Assembly (NCBI GenBank): GCA_900316355.1
Contig: ONCQ01000024.1
Location: 1 to 62,552 of the forward strand
Length of the DNA stretch: 62,552 bases
Origin: an uncultured Prevotellaceae bacterium
Lineage (GTDB): Bacteria; Bacteroidota; Bacteroidia; Bacteroidales; Bacteroidaceae
Reading direction: 5' to 3'
Below are positions 7,494-16,270 of the stretch, piece by piece. The first letter of the stretch is position 1. Every line of letters starts with the position of its first letter. Below the pieces are notes generated by a model, which made no database searches, was not told the origin of the DNA, and was given only the letters and a program-made list of their open reading frames with translations. A program made the position numbers and the translations under genes.

Positions 7494-8096
7494 TTATGCC
7501 TCAGCCTCCTCTGCGGCAGCAGCACTACGTGCGTTACGGGTCATCTTAACCTGGCAAACGACAACGCTGGGGCTGGTGACGAGTTCGAGACCCTCGAAGC
7601 TGAGCTCGCCGACCTTGATGGTCTTACCGAGTTCGAGGTTGGTGACGTCGATATCCAGACGCTCGGGGATGGCGGTGTGAACAGCCTTCACCTTGAGTTT
7701 GCGGACGCTGGCAGCGAGCTTACCACCGGCCTTGACACCTTCTGCGAGGCCATTGAGCTTGATGGGCACTTCCATCACAATGGGCTTCTTGTCGGTGATC
7801 TGATAGAAGTCAACGTGGAGCACGTTGTCCTTCACGGGGTGGAACTGAGCCTCCTTGAGGATGGCGAGGCACTGCTGGCCATCAACGTCGAGCTTAACGG
7901 TGTAGATGTCGGGAGAATAGAGGAGCTTGCGGAGCTCGGCCTCTGTAGCAGCGAAGGAGAAAGCCTTGGGCAGGCCCTTCTCGTCCTTGAGTTCACCATA
8001 GAGGTTGCAGGGGATAACGCCCTGCTTACGCAGTTGCTTGGCAGCCTTCTTGCCGCCGGCGACACGTGCTGTGCCTTTGATTTCGATTGTCTTCAT
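7494..8096 (-). CDS. rplY: 50S ribosomal protein L25/Ctc, long form
   Basis: This 200-residue protein has the 5S-rRNA-binding L25 domain (MKTIEIKGTARVAGGKKAAK, VIPCNLYGE, VLHVDFYQI) in the first ~95 residues. A TL5/Ctc C-terminal beta domain follows (VPIKLNGLAEGVKAGGKL, VKAVHTAIPERLDIDV). The Ala/Glu-rich tail (SAAAAEEAEA) is common in this family. It is the first gene of the rplY - pth - S4 operon, an order I know from other Bacteroidales. A promoter element lies about 100 bp upstream, and a GC-rich arm begins immediately after the stop codon. Confidence 0.95.
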   Translation of the reverse strand: MKTIEIKGTARVAGGKKAAKQLRKQGVIPCNLYGELKDEKGLPKAFSFAATEAELRKLLYSPDIYTVKLDVDGQQCLAILKEAQFHPVKDNVLHVDFYQITDKKPIVMEVPIKLNGLAEGVKAGGKLAASVRKLKVKAVHTAIPERLDIDVTNLELGKTIKVGELSFEGLELVTSPSVVVCQVKMTRNARSAAAAEEAEA

Positions 8097-8192
8097 TTGT
8101 CTTTAAAAAATTTGTGTTACTCTAAATGAATGTTGCTTCATTCGCCATCACACTTGCTGCCTCTCGACAGGGATGTGCTCCGAAAGCGGGCG

Positions 8193-8200
8193 CAAAGGTA
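8193..8200 (-). promoter_or_regulatory. -7 element TACCTTTG for the rplY operon
   Basis: TAnnTTTG match on the - strand about 97 bp before the rplY ATG. No strict -33 TTTG was found. Confidence 0.55.
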
Positions 8201-8316
8201 GTGAAAAAGTTTAAAGATGATGGTTGAAAGTTGAAAGTTTTTGCTCTTTTGCATCATTTTTTCGTATTTTATGCCCTTTTGTGCCATTTTTTACGCTCGC
8301 AATAAATAATAATGTG

Positions 8317-8324
8317 TACCTTTG
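8317..8324 (+). promoter_or_regulatory. -7 element TACCTTTG upstream of the secreted toroid protein
   Basis: TAnnTTTG match 29 bp before the ATG at 8354; divergent from the rplY promoter. Confidence 0.6.
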
Positions 8325-8353
8325 AGGCCAAAATAGACTACACTAACTAAGAT

Positions 8354-11300
8354 ATGAAACGCTTCTCTCATTTCATCTTCATGGCATTGGGCACCATGCT
8401 GTCCCTGAATGCCTCAGCACAAACCGACGTCACGGCAACCTATCTCACAAATCCGTCGTTCGAGGCGGATGCTGCCAAATGCAACAGCACCACCGAACTC
8501 AAGGAGGGCATGGAAGGGCTGCGCGGCTGGAACCTCAGCAGCATTACGGGGTGGACCACCACAAGCCCCGGCAAGCAGCTGCTCATCTCAGCCGACTGCG
8601 CCACGGACAACAGCTTCGGAAAGACAGCCATCGCCGACGGCACCTATGCCTTCTACCAGCGTTTCGGCTGGGGCTCCGCCACAGGCACGCTGTCACAGAA
8701 GACCACAGCCGCACTGCCGGCAGGCAAGTACCAGATGACCTTCCGCTACAAGGCGTTTGCCGCTAACGGCGCTGCGTCCTCCTGCACGCCGGAGGTGAGG
8801 GCCACGACAACGCTGGGCTCGGAGAGCTATTCCTTTGAAGCCGGCAGCACGGATATCATGGGCACAACGAACTGGAGCACGGGTAAGGTGGTGTTCACGG
8901 TAGCAGCTCCAGAGGCTGTGACGCTCATCATCACCAACACCTTCGGCAACGGCGGCAGCAGCATCGCCATCGATGACGTGCGCCTCATCAGCATCCCCGA
9001 CGACTACGTGGAGCCCACCATCATCGGCGGCAAGGAGACGGATGTGGCGTCGCCCACGGAAGGCGTCATCACGCATGACTTCGTGGGCGAAGCAGCCATG
9101 ATGCAGGATCTGCTGCAGATGCTGACGAACCACCTGCCCTACATGAAGAGCCTTTATACCCCTTGTGTCTCCCCCAACTCAAAGGGCGAGGATTGCGGCT
9201 ACTTCAAGGACACCGAAGGATCGAACAACGATGAGAAAGTCGTGCGTCCTAACGCAGACTTCTCGATGGTCTGCGCCTTCCTCTACAAATACGCCAAAGG
9301 CAAGACAAGCCTGCCCGCCGGCTTCACATGGGACGAGGTGAAGGAGATGGCGCTGAAGAGCCTCATCTGGGGCTACAGCAGCCACAACGCCAACAAGTTC
9401 AAGGTCACCAGTCGCAACGCCTACTGGGGCAGCACCTCCACATCACAGTACACCTGGGAGAGCTCGCTGTGGGCGATGTCACTCTGCTACGCTGCCCATT
9501 TCCTGATGGATGAGCTGACGGCCGACCAGAAGACCTATATATATAATATGGTGAAGGCCGAATGCAACTACGAGCTCGGTCGCAGCATCCCCACGGGCTA
9601 TGCCGGCGACACGAAAGCCGAGGAGAATGGTTGGGAGGCTGACATCCTGGCCTGCGCGCTGGGCCTCTACCCCAACGATGCGCTGGCCAGCCAGTGGTTC
9701 GACCGCCTGCGTGCGTTCGCCATCAACAGCTACTCACAGGTGGATGACGCCAATGACCAGACAGTCATCGACCCCGACTACGACCAGAAGACGGTGGCCA
9801 GCTACTACCGCGGACAGAACCTCTACGACGACTACACACTGCAGAACCACAACCTGTTCCACACCAGCTATCAGAACGTGGTGCAGCAGGAGCTGGGCGA
9901 GGCCCATCTGGCGATGTTGCTGTTCCAAGGCGGCGACCCGAAGTGGAAAACCAATGCGCTGATGCACAACCAGCAGCATGTGCAGAACGACGTGCTGAAC
10001 TGGCTGGCACTGGCCGACGGCGAGCTGGCGATGCCCAACGGCAACGACTGGAGCCTGTTCCTCTTCGACCAGATCACCTCCTACTCCACCATGGCCTGCT
10101 TCCTGCGCGACAAGAACGCCCTGCTGCTGGAGAACATGGCCTATAAGTTCATCAAGGCACGCCAGACGACGACCACCGACGGCTCGTGGCTTCTGCGCTC
10201 CGATGTCGGCAGCCGCCGCATGGGTGTGGAGGCACACCGCGTGATGATGACCTATCTCATGCACTCCGTGGCCTCCACCGCCGACCTGAAGCCCGCCACA
10301 TGGCAGGAGTTCAGCGCCGAGTATCAGGATGCCCACCTCTTCAAGAGCCAGAACATCGTGCGCGCTTCCAGCAAGGACCGCTTCGTCACCTTCTCCTGGA
10401 GCACGGGGCTGAGCAGCTACACCGGCTACTTCACCGACACCACGCCCGACCGCAATAAGATTGTCTGCCCCTACCGCGCCAACAACACGGGTAACTTCCT
10501 GGGATGGTATAACGTCAGCGGCAAGGGCACCAACGCCACGCCCGTCGTGAGCGGTATCTATGACCTGAAGGACAACGCCTTCACGATGAACGGACGCATC
10601 AACACCAACGATGCCACCTTAGAGAACAGCTTCGTGCTGGCAGCCACGCCCGGCAACGCCATTGTCTATATGAACAATGTGAAGGGACTGCAGAGCGGCA
10701 CCATCACAGGTCGCCGCGGCGGCATGCTGGCCATCACCACCGATGAGTTCACACGTCCGCAGCGCACCCTCTACCACGCCGCCGGCCGCGTGCAGACAGA
10801 CGGCAAGCAGATGACACAGTTCGATGCCGACTGGGCCAACATCGACAACAGCATCGGCGTGGTCACCGTGGGCGGCACCGGCAAGATGGCCTTCGGCGAA
10901 CAGGCCAACAACAACAGCATCAACTGCTCGAAGTTCTATCCCATGTACTCCGCAAAGAGCGAGAGCTTCACGAAGGGGAAGGTGGTGGACCGTGCGGCTG
11001 TCATCTATTACAGCCAGGTGGATAGTGCTGTCACTAAGACCTTGGCAGCGCAGGCTACCAGCCTCACCGACGCGCTCCCCAACGGATGGAACGGCCTCGT
11101 CTGCGCCGACCCCGACGGCACCCGCTACCTCATCGTTGCCAACCTCGCAGGCGGCAGCAACAACAAGGCCGAGATGAAGGACGTCACCACCGAATACGGC
11201 GCGCCCGTGCTCACCACAGAGACCTTCATCACCGACAGCAAGGGCTCCAGCATCATCGCCCTCGATGAGAACCACGCACTGATGCAGCCGCTCAAGGTGT

Positions 11301-12388
11301 TCATCAAGGGCAGCGGCGTCGCCGTCAAGGGTTTCAACCCCTACGATGACCTGCAGTTCTACGTCCGCACACTCGGCAACGAGCCGGAGACCATTACCAT
11401 TACAGCTTTCGTGGATGGCAAGACCATCTCCACGACCGAGACCATTGAGGGCACCGTGGTGGTTCGTCTAGACGGCGAACAGATTCATGCCTACACCGAG
11501 GAGTTAGAGCCCTTCTACTATGAGGACATCACCGAGAACTACATCGCAAACCCGAGCTTCGAGGAGGACATCACGTGGGGCACGACAGGCAACATCACCC
11601 TGAACAACGTAACCTATAACCCCTGCTACACGCAGTCGGTGAGTGCCGCCAGCAACGACTTCCCGCAGGTGCTGCCCGTGAAGGGGTGGAAAGCGGAGTC
11701 CAACCTTTCTCCTGCCAGCAAATATTGCCTCCTCTACTCCATGCCCTACAGCTTCACACAATACTGTGTCTCGCCCTCGAACATCGGCAACAGCGCCAGC
11801 ATCATGGCTGTGCCTGCTGCGTTTGAAGAGGAAGTGGGCGCTCGCTGCCTCAGCATCCTCAACTCCTGGACAATAGGCACAAATGCCATCAGCCAGACCA
11901 TCCAGATACCTCAGAGCGGCAGCTTCGCCTTGACCTTTGACCTGCGCTATGACTGCGCCAATGAGAGTCGTCGCACGGCTCCCAACGTGGTTGCCACCAC
12001 CGGAGGTAATGTCAACACCCTGCTCTGTGGCGTGGTGGCAGAAGGTAAGGAATACTACGCCCCTTTTCCCGCTGCGGCCGGCACATGGGAGCAGATGACC
12101 GTGCCCTTTGAGCTGTCCACTACAGCTGATGTCAAGACCGTCACCCTGCGCCTCGGCCTTCAAACAACAGCCAACCAAGGTGCTGCCAACCAGACACGCG
12201 TCTATATTGACAATGTGCGACTGTGGCAAAAGAAGGAGACAGTGCCGGTGGGCATCGGACTCACCCCCGCCCCCTCTCTTTCAAAGGGGGGAGAGGCTGG
12301 CGCGGTGTATGACCTCAGTGGACGCCGATTGTCCCAGGTGCCACAGAAGTGCATCTTCATCCGCAATGGCCAGAAGCTCATGCGCTGA
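8354..12388 (+). CDS. Large secreted carbohydrate-active protein: CBM-like ends around an alpha/alpha-toroid lyase-like core
   Basis: The 1344-residue protein has a signal peptide (MKRFSHFIFMALGTMLSLNA). A first jelly-roll module opens with YLTNPSFEADAA (about 30-215) and a second with NYIANPSFEEDI (about 1060-1290); both resemble carbohydrate-binding folds. The centre (about 240-720) is helical, with TKAEENGWEADILACALGLY, HNLFHTSYQNVVQQELGE and MPNGNDWSLFLFDQITSYS. A beta-rich part with WSTGLSSYTGYFTD follows. This order fits polysaccharide-lyase/heparinase-like toroid enzymes, but I cannot assign a family or name catalytic residues. The C-terminus (VYDLSGRRLSQV...) looks like a Bacteroidetes sorting tail. 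A GC-rich arm (12260-12299) encodes LTPAPSLSKGGEAGA just before that tail. Confidence 0.75.
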   Translation: MKRFSHFIFMALGTMLSLNASAQTDVTATYLTNPSFEADAAKCNSTTELKEGMEGLRGWNLSSITGWTTTSPGKQLLISADCATDNSFGKTAIADGTYAFYQRFGWGSATGTLSQKTTAALPAGKYQMTFRYKAFAANGAASSCTPEVRATTTLGSESYSFEAGSTDIMGTTNWSTGKVVFTVAAPEAVTLIITNTFGNGGSSIAIDDVRLISIPDDYVEPTIIGGKETDVASPTEGVITHDFVGEAAMMQDLLQMLTNHLPYMKSLYTPCVSPNSKGEDCGYFKDTEGSNNDEKVVRPNADFSMVCAFLYKYAKGKTSLPAGFTWDEVKEMALKSLIWGYSSHNANKFKVTSRNAYWGSTSTSQYTWESSLWAMSLCYAAHFLMDELTADQKTYIYNMVKAECNYELGRSIPTGYAGDTKAEENGWEADILACALGLYPNDALASQWFDRLRAFAINSYSQVDDANDQTVIDPDYDQKTVASYYRGQNLYDDYTLQNHNLFHTSYQNVVQQELGEAHLAMLLFQGGDPKWKTNALMHNQQHVQNDVLNWLALADGELAMPNGNDWSLFLFDQITSYSTMACFLRDKNALLLENMAYKFIKARQTTTTDGSWLLRSDVGSRRMGVEAHRVMMTYLMHSVASTADLKPATWQEFSAEYQDAHLFKSQNIVRASSKDRFVTFSWSTGLSSYTGYFTDTTPDRNKIVCPYRANNTGNFLGWYNVSGKGTNATPVVSGIYDLKDNAFTMNGRINTNDATLENSFVLAATPGNAIVYMNNVKGLQSGTITGRRGGMLAITTDEFTRPQRTLYHAAGRVQTDGKQMTQFDADWANIDNSIGVVTVGGTGKMAFGEQANNNSINCSKFYPMYSAKSESFTKGKVVDRAAVIYYSQVDSAVTKTLAAQATSLTDALPNGWNGLVCADPDGTRYLIVANLAGGSNNKAEMKDVTTEYGAPVLTTETFITDSKGSSIIALDENHALMQPLKVFIKGSGVAVKGFNPYDDLQFYVRTLGNEPETITITAFVDGKTISTTETIEGTVVVRLDGEQIHAYTEELEPFYYEDITENYIANPSFEEDITWGTTGNITLNNVTYNPCYTQSVSAASNDFPQVLPVKGWKAESNLSPASKYCLLYSMPYSFTQYCVSPSNIGNSASIMAVPAAFEEEVGARCLSILNSWTIGTNAISQTIQIPQSGSFALTFDLRYDCANESRRTAPNVVATTGGNVNTLLCGVVAEGKEYYAPFPAAAGTWEQMTVPFELSTTADVKTVTLRLGLQTTANQGAANQTRVYIDNVRLWQKKETVPVGIGLTPAPSLSKGGEAGAVYDLSGRRLSQVPQKCIFIRNGQKLMR
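12260..12299. repeat. Single GC-rich arm inside the secreted protein's linker
   Basis: CTCACCCCCGCCCCCTCTCT followed by GGGGGGAGAG. It lies in frame between the second carbohydrate-binding-like module and the C-terminal tail. The same type is at 19992-20028 in lpd. Confidence 0.75.
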
Positions 12389-12393
12389 CAAAA

Positions 12394-12484
12394 CCTGAAA
12401 CCTGAAACCTGAAACTTTAAACCTTAAACTTTAAACCTTAAACTTTAAACCTTAAACTTTAAACCTTAAACTTTAAACTTTAAA
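12394..12484. repeat. Array of 13 heptamers (CCTGAAA, then CTTTAAA/CCTTAAA)
   Basis: Thirteen consecutive 7-bp units with unbroken period: three CCTGAAA, then alternating CTTTAAA and CCTTAAA. It fills almost the whole gap between the secreted protein and the asparaginase start (TTG at 12494). Confidence 0.9.
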
Positions 12485-12493
12485 CTAAACACC

Positions 12494-13540
12494 TTGCCCC
12501 GCACAGGTCGCGTACTTCTCATCTACACCGGCGGCACCATCGGCATGGGCCGCAACCCCGCCACTGATGCGTTGGAGCCTCTTGACTTCAACCATCTCGT
12601 GCAGCGTATGCCTGAGTTGCAGGCCATCCCTGTCGGCATCGATGTCTATCAGTTCCCTGAGCCCATCGACAGCAGCGACATGAGTCCGCGGCTATGGGCC
12701 CGCATCGTGGAGATCATCGTGGGCGGCTATGACCGCTACGACGGCTTCGTCATCCTCCACGGCACCGACACGATGGCCTTCACGGCCTCGGCGCTCAGCT
12801 TCATGCTGGAGAACCTGACGAAGCCCGTCATCCTGACCGGTTCGCAGTTGCCCATCAACCAGTTGCGCACCGACGGCAAGGAGAACCTCATCACCAGTAT
12901 CGAGATAGCTGCTGCACACCACACCGACGGCACGCCGCGCGTTCCGGAGGTCTGCATCTATTTCAGCGGCAAGTTGCTACGCGGCAACCGTAGCACGAAA
13001 ATCAACAGCGAGGGCTTCAATGCCTTCGACAGCTTTAACTTCCCGCCTCTGGCGGAAGCTGGCGTCAGCATCCACTACCGCGACGACCTCATCCTGCACC
13101 CCGACTACAGCCGGCCCATGACGCCACACTTCGTCATGGACACCAATGTCGTGGTCTTCACCCTCTTCCCCGGCATTCAGGAAGAGATGGTGCGCCACCT
13201 GCTGGAAGCGCCCCATCTGCGAGGCATCGTCATGCGCACCTACGGCAGCGGCAACGCCCCCCAACAGCCATGGCTCATGCAGGCTCTTACGGAAGCCACG
13301 AGGCGCGGCATCGTCATCATCAACATCACCCAATGTGCCGCAGGTCCCGTTGAGATGGCCCGTTATAGCGGCGGCTATCTGCTGAAGAACGCGGGCGTCA
13401 TCAGCGGCTACGACGGTACCGTCGAGTGCGCCATCGCCAAACTCATGCACCTGCTGGGCCACACCACCGACACCGACCTCATCCGCGAACGCATGAACCG
13501 TCCGCTTCGCGGCGAGATTACCTGTGGGGCGCAGTCATAA
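12494..13540 (+). CDS. ansA: L-asparaginase, type I (cytoplasmic)
   Basis: It hydrolyses asparagine to aspartate and ammonia. The 348-residue sequence has the first catalytic Thr in LLIYTGGTIGMG and the second signature in VILHGTDTMAFTASALSFM. TGSQLPINQLRTDGKENL carries the conserved Lys region. The C-terminal domain (GIVMRTYGSGNAPQQ, GIVIINITQCAAG) is typical of type I enzymes. No signal peptide is present, so it acts in the cytoplasm. I see no ATG; the start is TTG at 12494, giving MPRTGRVLLIY, 9 bp after a 13-unit heptamer array that may set leader length. It may feed aspartate and ammonia to the glutamate dehydrogenase also found in this window. Confidence 0.93.
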   Translation: MPRTGRVLLIYTGGTIGMGRNPATDALEPLDFNHLVQRMPELQAIPVGIDVYQFPEPIDSSDMSPRLWARIVEIIVGGYDRYDGFVILHGTDTMAFTASALSFMLENLTKPVILTGSQLPINQLRTDGKENLITSIEIAAAHHTDGTPRVPEVCIYFSGKLLRGNRSTKINSEGFNAFDSFNFPPLAEAGVSIHYRDDLILHPDYSRPMTPHFVMDTNVVVFTLFPGIQEEMVRHLLEAPHLRGIVMRTYGSGNAPQQPWLMQALTEATRRGIVIINITQCAAGPVEMARYSGGYLLKNAGVISGYDGTVECAIAKLMHLLGHTTDTDLIRERMNRPLRGEITCGAQS

Positions 13541-13634
13541 GAGGATATTCACTTGTGGCCTGTCGTTTTGAGTGTTCTTAAACAAGCCTTTTTTGCTAAA
13601 ATTTGTAGTTTCCGAACATTATTCCTGTTATTCT

Positions 13635-13665
13635 TTTGAGGTTCGGAAACATTCTACTATCTTTG
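13635..13665 (+). promoter_or_regulatory. Promoter TTTG-N19-TATCTTTG before the lipoate ligase/gcv genes
   Basis: -33 TTTG at 13635-13638 and -7 TATCTTTG at 13658-13665 with a 19-bp spacer, 31 bp before the ATG at 13697. I see no other TAnnTTTG between here and lpd, which supports one operon. Confidence 0.75.
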
Positions 13666-13696
13666 CCGACGCTACGTAAGACATACGACCCCTCTG

Positions 13697-14407
13697 ATGA
13701 CCCATCTCTCACTACTCTCTGATGAGACGCGTCGCCTCTCCTTCTATCTGGCAATGGAAGAATGGGCGGCACGGCAGTTGTGCCTTGAAGATGATGTCTT
13801 CTTCCTGTGGCAGGTGCAGCCATCGGTCATCTTCGGCCGCAATCAGGTCATCGAGAACGAAGTCAACATCGACTACTGCCGCGAGCATGGCATCCAGCTC
13901 TATCGCCGCAAGAGCGGAGGCGGCTGTGTCTATGCAGACATGTCGAATGTGATGATGAGTTACATCACCCGTTCCGATGAGGTCGTCACGACCTTCGCCC
14001 GCTATATGGAGATGGTATGCCAGATGCTTCGCGAGCTCGGCCTCTCCGCCACGTCCACCGAGAACAACGATGTCCTCATTGACGGCCGTAAGGTGTCGGG
14101 CAATGCCTTCTACCACATACCCGGACACAGCATCGTGCATGGCACCCTGCTCTTCGACACGGACATGGAGTACATGCTCCACGCCATCACACCGCCACAG
14201 GTGAAGCTCTCGAAGCACGGCGTGCAGAGCGTGCGTCAGCGCATCACCCTGCTGAAGGAGCATACCGACATCTCCATCGAAGACTTCAAGCACTTCGCCA
14301 TCCAACGGCTCTGCGACCAGGAACTGCAGCTTACCGAGTCAGACGTAGCAGCCATCGAAAGATTGGAACAAGAGTACCTGAGTCATGAGTTTATATATGG
14401 GAAATAA
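13697..14407 (+). CDS. lplA: Lipoate-protein ligase family protein
   Basis: The protein has 236 residues. Its RRKSGGGCVYAD motif is the ligase signature (RRxSGGGxV). NNDVLIDGRKVSGNAFYH carries the lipoyl-AMP-binding Lys, and HGTLLFDTDME completes the pattern. Such enzymes attach lipoate to carrier lysines, here most likely GcvH encoded two genes downstream. It is shorter than E. coli LplA and lacks its C-terminal accessory domain, so it could need a partner or act as an amidotransferase. The gap to gcvT is only 72 bp and has no promoter motif. Confidence 0.88.
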   Translation: MTHLSLLSDETRRLSFYLAMEEWAARQLCLEDDVFFLWQVQPSVIFGRNQVIENEVNIDYCREHGIQLYRRKSGGGCVYADMSNVMMSYITRSDEVVTTFARYMEMVCQMLRELGLSATSTENNDVLIDGRKVSGNAFYHIPGHSIVHGTLLFDTDMEYMLHAITPPQVKLSKHGVQSVRQRITLLKEHTDISIEDFKHFAIQRLCDQELQLTESDVAAIERLEQEYLSHEFIYGK

Positions 14408-14442
14408 ACCCAAGAAATGAATCCCTTAAACAAAACCTGATT

Positions 14443-14479
14443 AGTAATAAATCGTAAATCGTAAATAATTCAATCGTAA
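14443..14479. repeat. Heptamer array (AATCGTA) running into the gcvT start codon
   Basis: Units AGTAATA, AATCGTA, AATCGTA, an 8-base AATAATTC and AATCGTA, followed directly by AATG, so the start codon continues the unit. No purine-rich ribosome-binding site is seen. Confidence 0.75.
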
Positions 14480-15583
14480 ATGAAAAAAACCTGTCTCTAT
14501 GACCGCCATGTGGCACTCGGCGCACTGATGTCGCCCTTCGGCGGATTCATCATGCCCATTCAGTACTCGAACATCACCGATGAGCACAACGCCGTGCGCC
14601 AGCACTGCGGTGTCTTCGATGTCTCGCACATGGGCGAAGTGCGCATCACAGGGCCCGATGCAGAGCGCTACGTGCAGCACATCTTCACCAATGATGTCAC
14701 CAATGCGCCCGTCGGACAAATCTACTATGGGATGATGTGCTACCCCAACGGCGGCACGGTCGATGACCTGCTCGTCTATAAGATGGGCGACAACGACTTC
14801 TTCCTCGTCATCAATGCCGCCAATATCGACAAGGATGTCGAGTGGATGCAACAGCAGATGCAGGGCTTCAATATCCACTTCGAACACCAGAGCGACTACT
14901 ATGGCCAGCTCGCCGTGCAAGGTCCCGAGGCTCAGGCTGTCGTCGAGGAAGTCCTCGGTCTGCCCTGCGCAGAGCTGAAGTTCTACACGGCAAAAGTAGC
15001 CCCCTCGGGGGCAGTAGGGGGGGCCAGCTCTTCCATCATCATCTCCCGCACCGGCTATACTGGCGAGGATGGTTTCGAGATCTACGGCTCCCACGAGTTC
15101 ACGCAGCAGGCATGGGATAAGCTCATGGAGAGCGGACGCTGCAAGCCCTGCGGCCTCGGCTGCCGCGACACACTGCGCTTCGAGGTGGGTCTGCCGCTCT
15201 ACGGTGATGAACTCAGCGCCGACATCAGCCCCATCATGGCAGGTCTGGGCATCTTCGTGAAGCTCGACAAACCCGAGTTTATCGGCAAGGAAGCCCTCGC
15301 CGACCAGAAAGCCAACGGCGTGGCACAGAAGCTCGTAGGCATAGAGCTCGCCGACAAGGCCATCCCCCGCCACGGCTACCCTGTCCTCACACCCGAAGGC
15401 GAAGCCGTGGGTGAAGTCACCACGGGATATCACTGCCTCAGCGTCGATAAGAGCGTCTGCATGGCGCTCGTCAAAACCGACTATGCCAAGCTCGGCACCC
15501 CCTTGCAGGTACAGATCCGCAAGAAGGTGTTCCCCGGCGTGGTGGTGAAGAAGCAATTCTATAACAAGAGTTATAAGAAATAA
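14480..15583 (+). CDS. gcvT: Glycine cleavage system T protein (aminomethyltransferase)
   Basis: It transfers the methylene group from aminomethyl-lipoyl GcvH to tetrahydrofolate and releases ammonia. In 367 residues it shows [30 protein letters not shown], the folate-site Asp region ([19 protein letters not shown]) and [15 protein letters not shown]-rich arm at 14998-15025 inserts [14 protein letters not shown] between FYTA and [10 protein letters not shown], a surface loop before the second domain. The frame is intact and all motifs are present, so the protein is probably active. The GC-rich pair at 15584 starts right after the stop codon. Confidence 0.95.
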   Translation: MKKTCLYDRHVALGALMSPFGGFIMPIQYSNITDEHNAVRQHCGVFDVSHMGEVRITGPDAERYVQHIFTNDVTNAPVGQIYYGMMCYPNGGTVDDLLVYKMGDNDFFLVINAANIDKDVEWMQQQMQGFNIHFEHQSDYYGQLAVQGPEAQAVVEEVLGLPCAELKFYTAKVAPSGAVGGASSSIIISRTGYTGEDGFEIYGSHEFTQQAWDKLMESGRCKPCGLGCRDTLRFEVGLPLYGDELSADISPIMAGLGIFVKLDKPEFIGKEALADQKANGVAQKLVGIELADKAIPRHGYPVLTPEGEAVGEVTTGYHCLSVDKSVCMALVKTDYAKLGTPLQVQIRKKVFPGVVVKKQFYNKSYKK

Positions 15584-15752
15584 AGACCCACCCCCTGCCC
15601 CTCCCGTCAGGGAGGGGAGAGCCTGCGGGTAGTCAACATTATTATCCTTTGCATTTCATAAACATTAATAATATCTTAAAGAATGACCCTATAACCTCTG
15701 CCGCTCAAATACATTCTACTCTCCCCCTACAAGGGGGAGCGGGGAGGGGGTC
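15584..15752. repeat. GC-rich arms flanking the gcvT-gcvH gap
   Basis: Arm 15584-15622 begins one base after the gcvT stop codon. Arm 15718-15752 ends 8 bp before the gcvH ATG. They are inverted but match less well than other pairs (apexes CGTCAG and CTACAAG). The ~95 bp between them are AT-rich with no gene. Confidence 0.75.
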
Positions 15753-15760
15753 CGTTACTT

Positions 15761-16138
15761 ATGGCAAACTTTGAATCAGGACTCTACTACAGTGAGTCAC
15801 ACGAGTACGTTCGCGTAGAAGGCGAATTTGGTTACATTGGTATTTCTGACTATGCTCAGCACGCACTGGGCAATGTCGTATATGTCGATATGCCCGAGGT
15901 GGATGACGAAGTCACCGCAGGCGAAGAGTTCGGCGCCGTGGAGAGCGTGAAGGCCGCCAGCGACCTGATTGCTCCCGTCAGCGGCACCGTCGTGGAAATC
16001 AACGAAGCTCTCGAGGACGAGCCCGAACTCCTCAACAAGGACGCTTTCGGCAACTGGATCATCAAGGTTCAGCTCTCCGACCCGTCCGAGCTCGACAACC
16101 TCATGGATGTGGAGGCATATAAGAAGCATTGCGAATAA
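15761..16138 (+). CDS. gcvH: Glycine cleavage system H protein
   Basis: This 125-residue lipoyl carrier shuttles the aminomethyl group between the P and T proteins. The lipoylated Lys is K64 in GAVESVKAASDL. YSESHEYVRVEGEFGYIGIS and YAQHALGNVVYVDMPEV are typical of GcvH. No repeat arm lies inside this small gene, although arms flank it on both sides (15718-15752 and 16141-16178). The adjacent lipoate ligase gene is its probable modifying enzyme. Confidence 0.97.
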   Translation: MANFESGLYYSESHEYVRVEGEFGYIGISDYAQHALGNVVYVDMPEVDDEVTAGEEFGAVESVKAASDLIAPVSGTVVEINEALEDEPELLNKDAFGNWIIKVQLSDPSELDNLMDVEAYKKHCE

Positions 16139-16140
16139 GA

Positions 16141-16270
16141 AGACCCACCCCTCACCCTCCCTTGTAGGGAGGGAGTGGTTACCTTTTAAAAACAGTATTC
16201 TTTTATGAGTACACCCAGTCAAAAACTATCTACTCCCCTCCCTACAAGGGAGGGGCAGGGGGGAGGGTCT
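16141..16270. repeat. Inverted pair of GC-rich arms enclosing the gcvPA start codon
   Basis: Arm 16141-16178 starts 2 bp after the gcvH stop. Arm 16230-16270 is inside gcvPA. They share the apex TTGTAGGGAGGG. The gcvPA ATG at 16205 lies in the 51-bp loop. Confidence 0.85.

Noticed and set aside
13541-13696. Short open frames between asparaginase and lipoate ligase
   Set aside because: No start signal or domain; the region is explained by a promoter and leader.
14408-14479. Glycine riboswitch before gcvT
   Set aside because: The 72-bp gap is mainly a heptamer array and too short for a glycine aptamer.
14441-15556. A 371-codon open frame on the - strand opposite gcvT, and similar long frames opposite gcvPA, gcvPB, the GH127 gene and gdhA
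   Set aside because: They lie exactly antisense to genes with full family motifs, have Val/His/Leu-rich compositions with no domain match, and result from codon bias in GC-rich genes.
15584-15752. GC-rich arms as ordinary intrinsic terminators of the gcv genes
   Set aside because: They lack a T-run, occur inside coding regions and before start codons, and come in inverted pairs; a terminator role cannot explain most copies.
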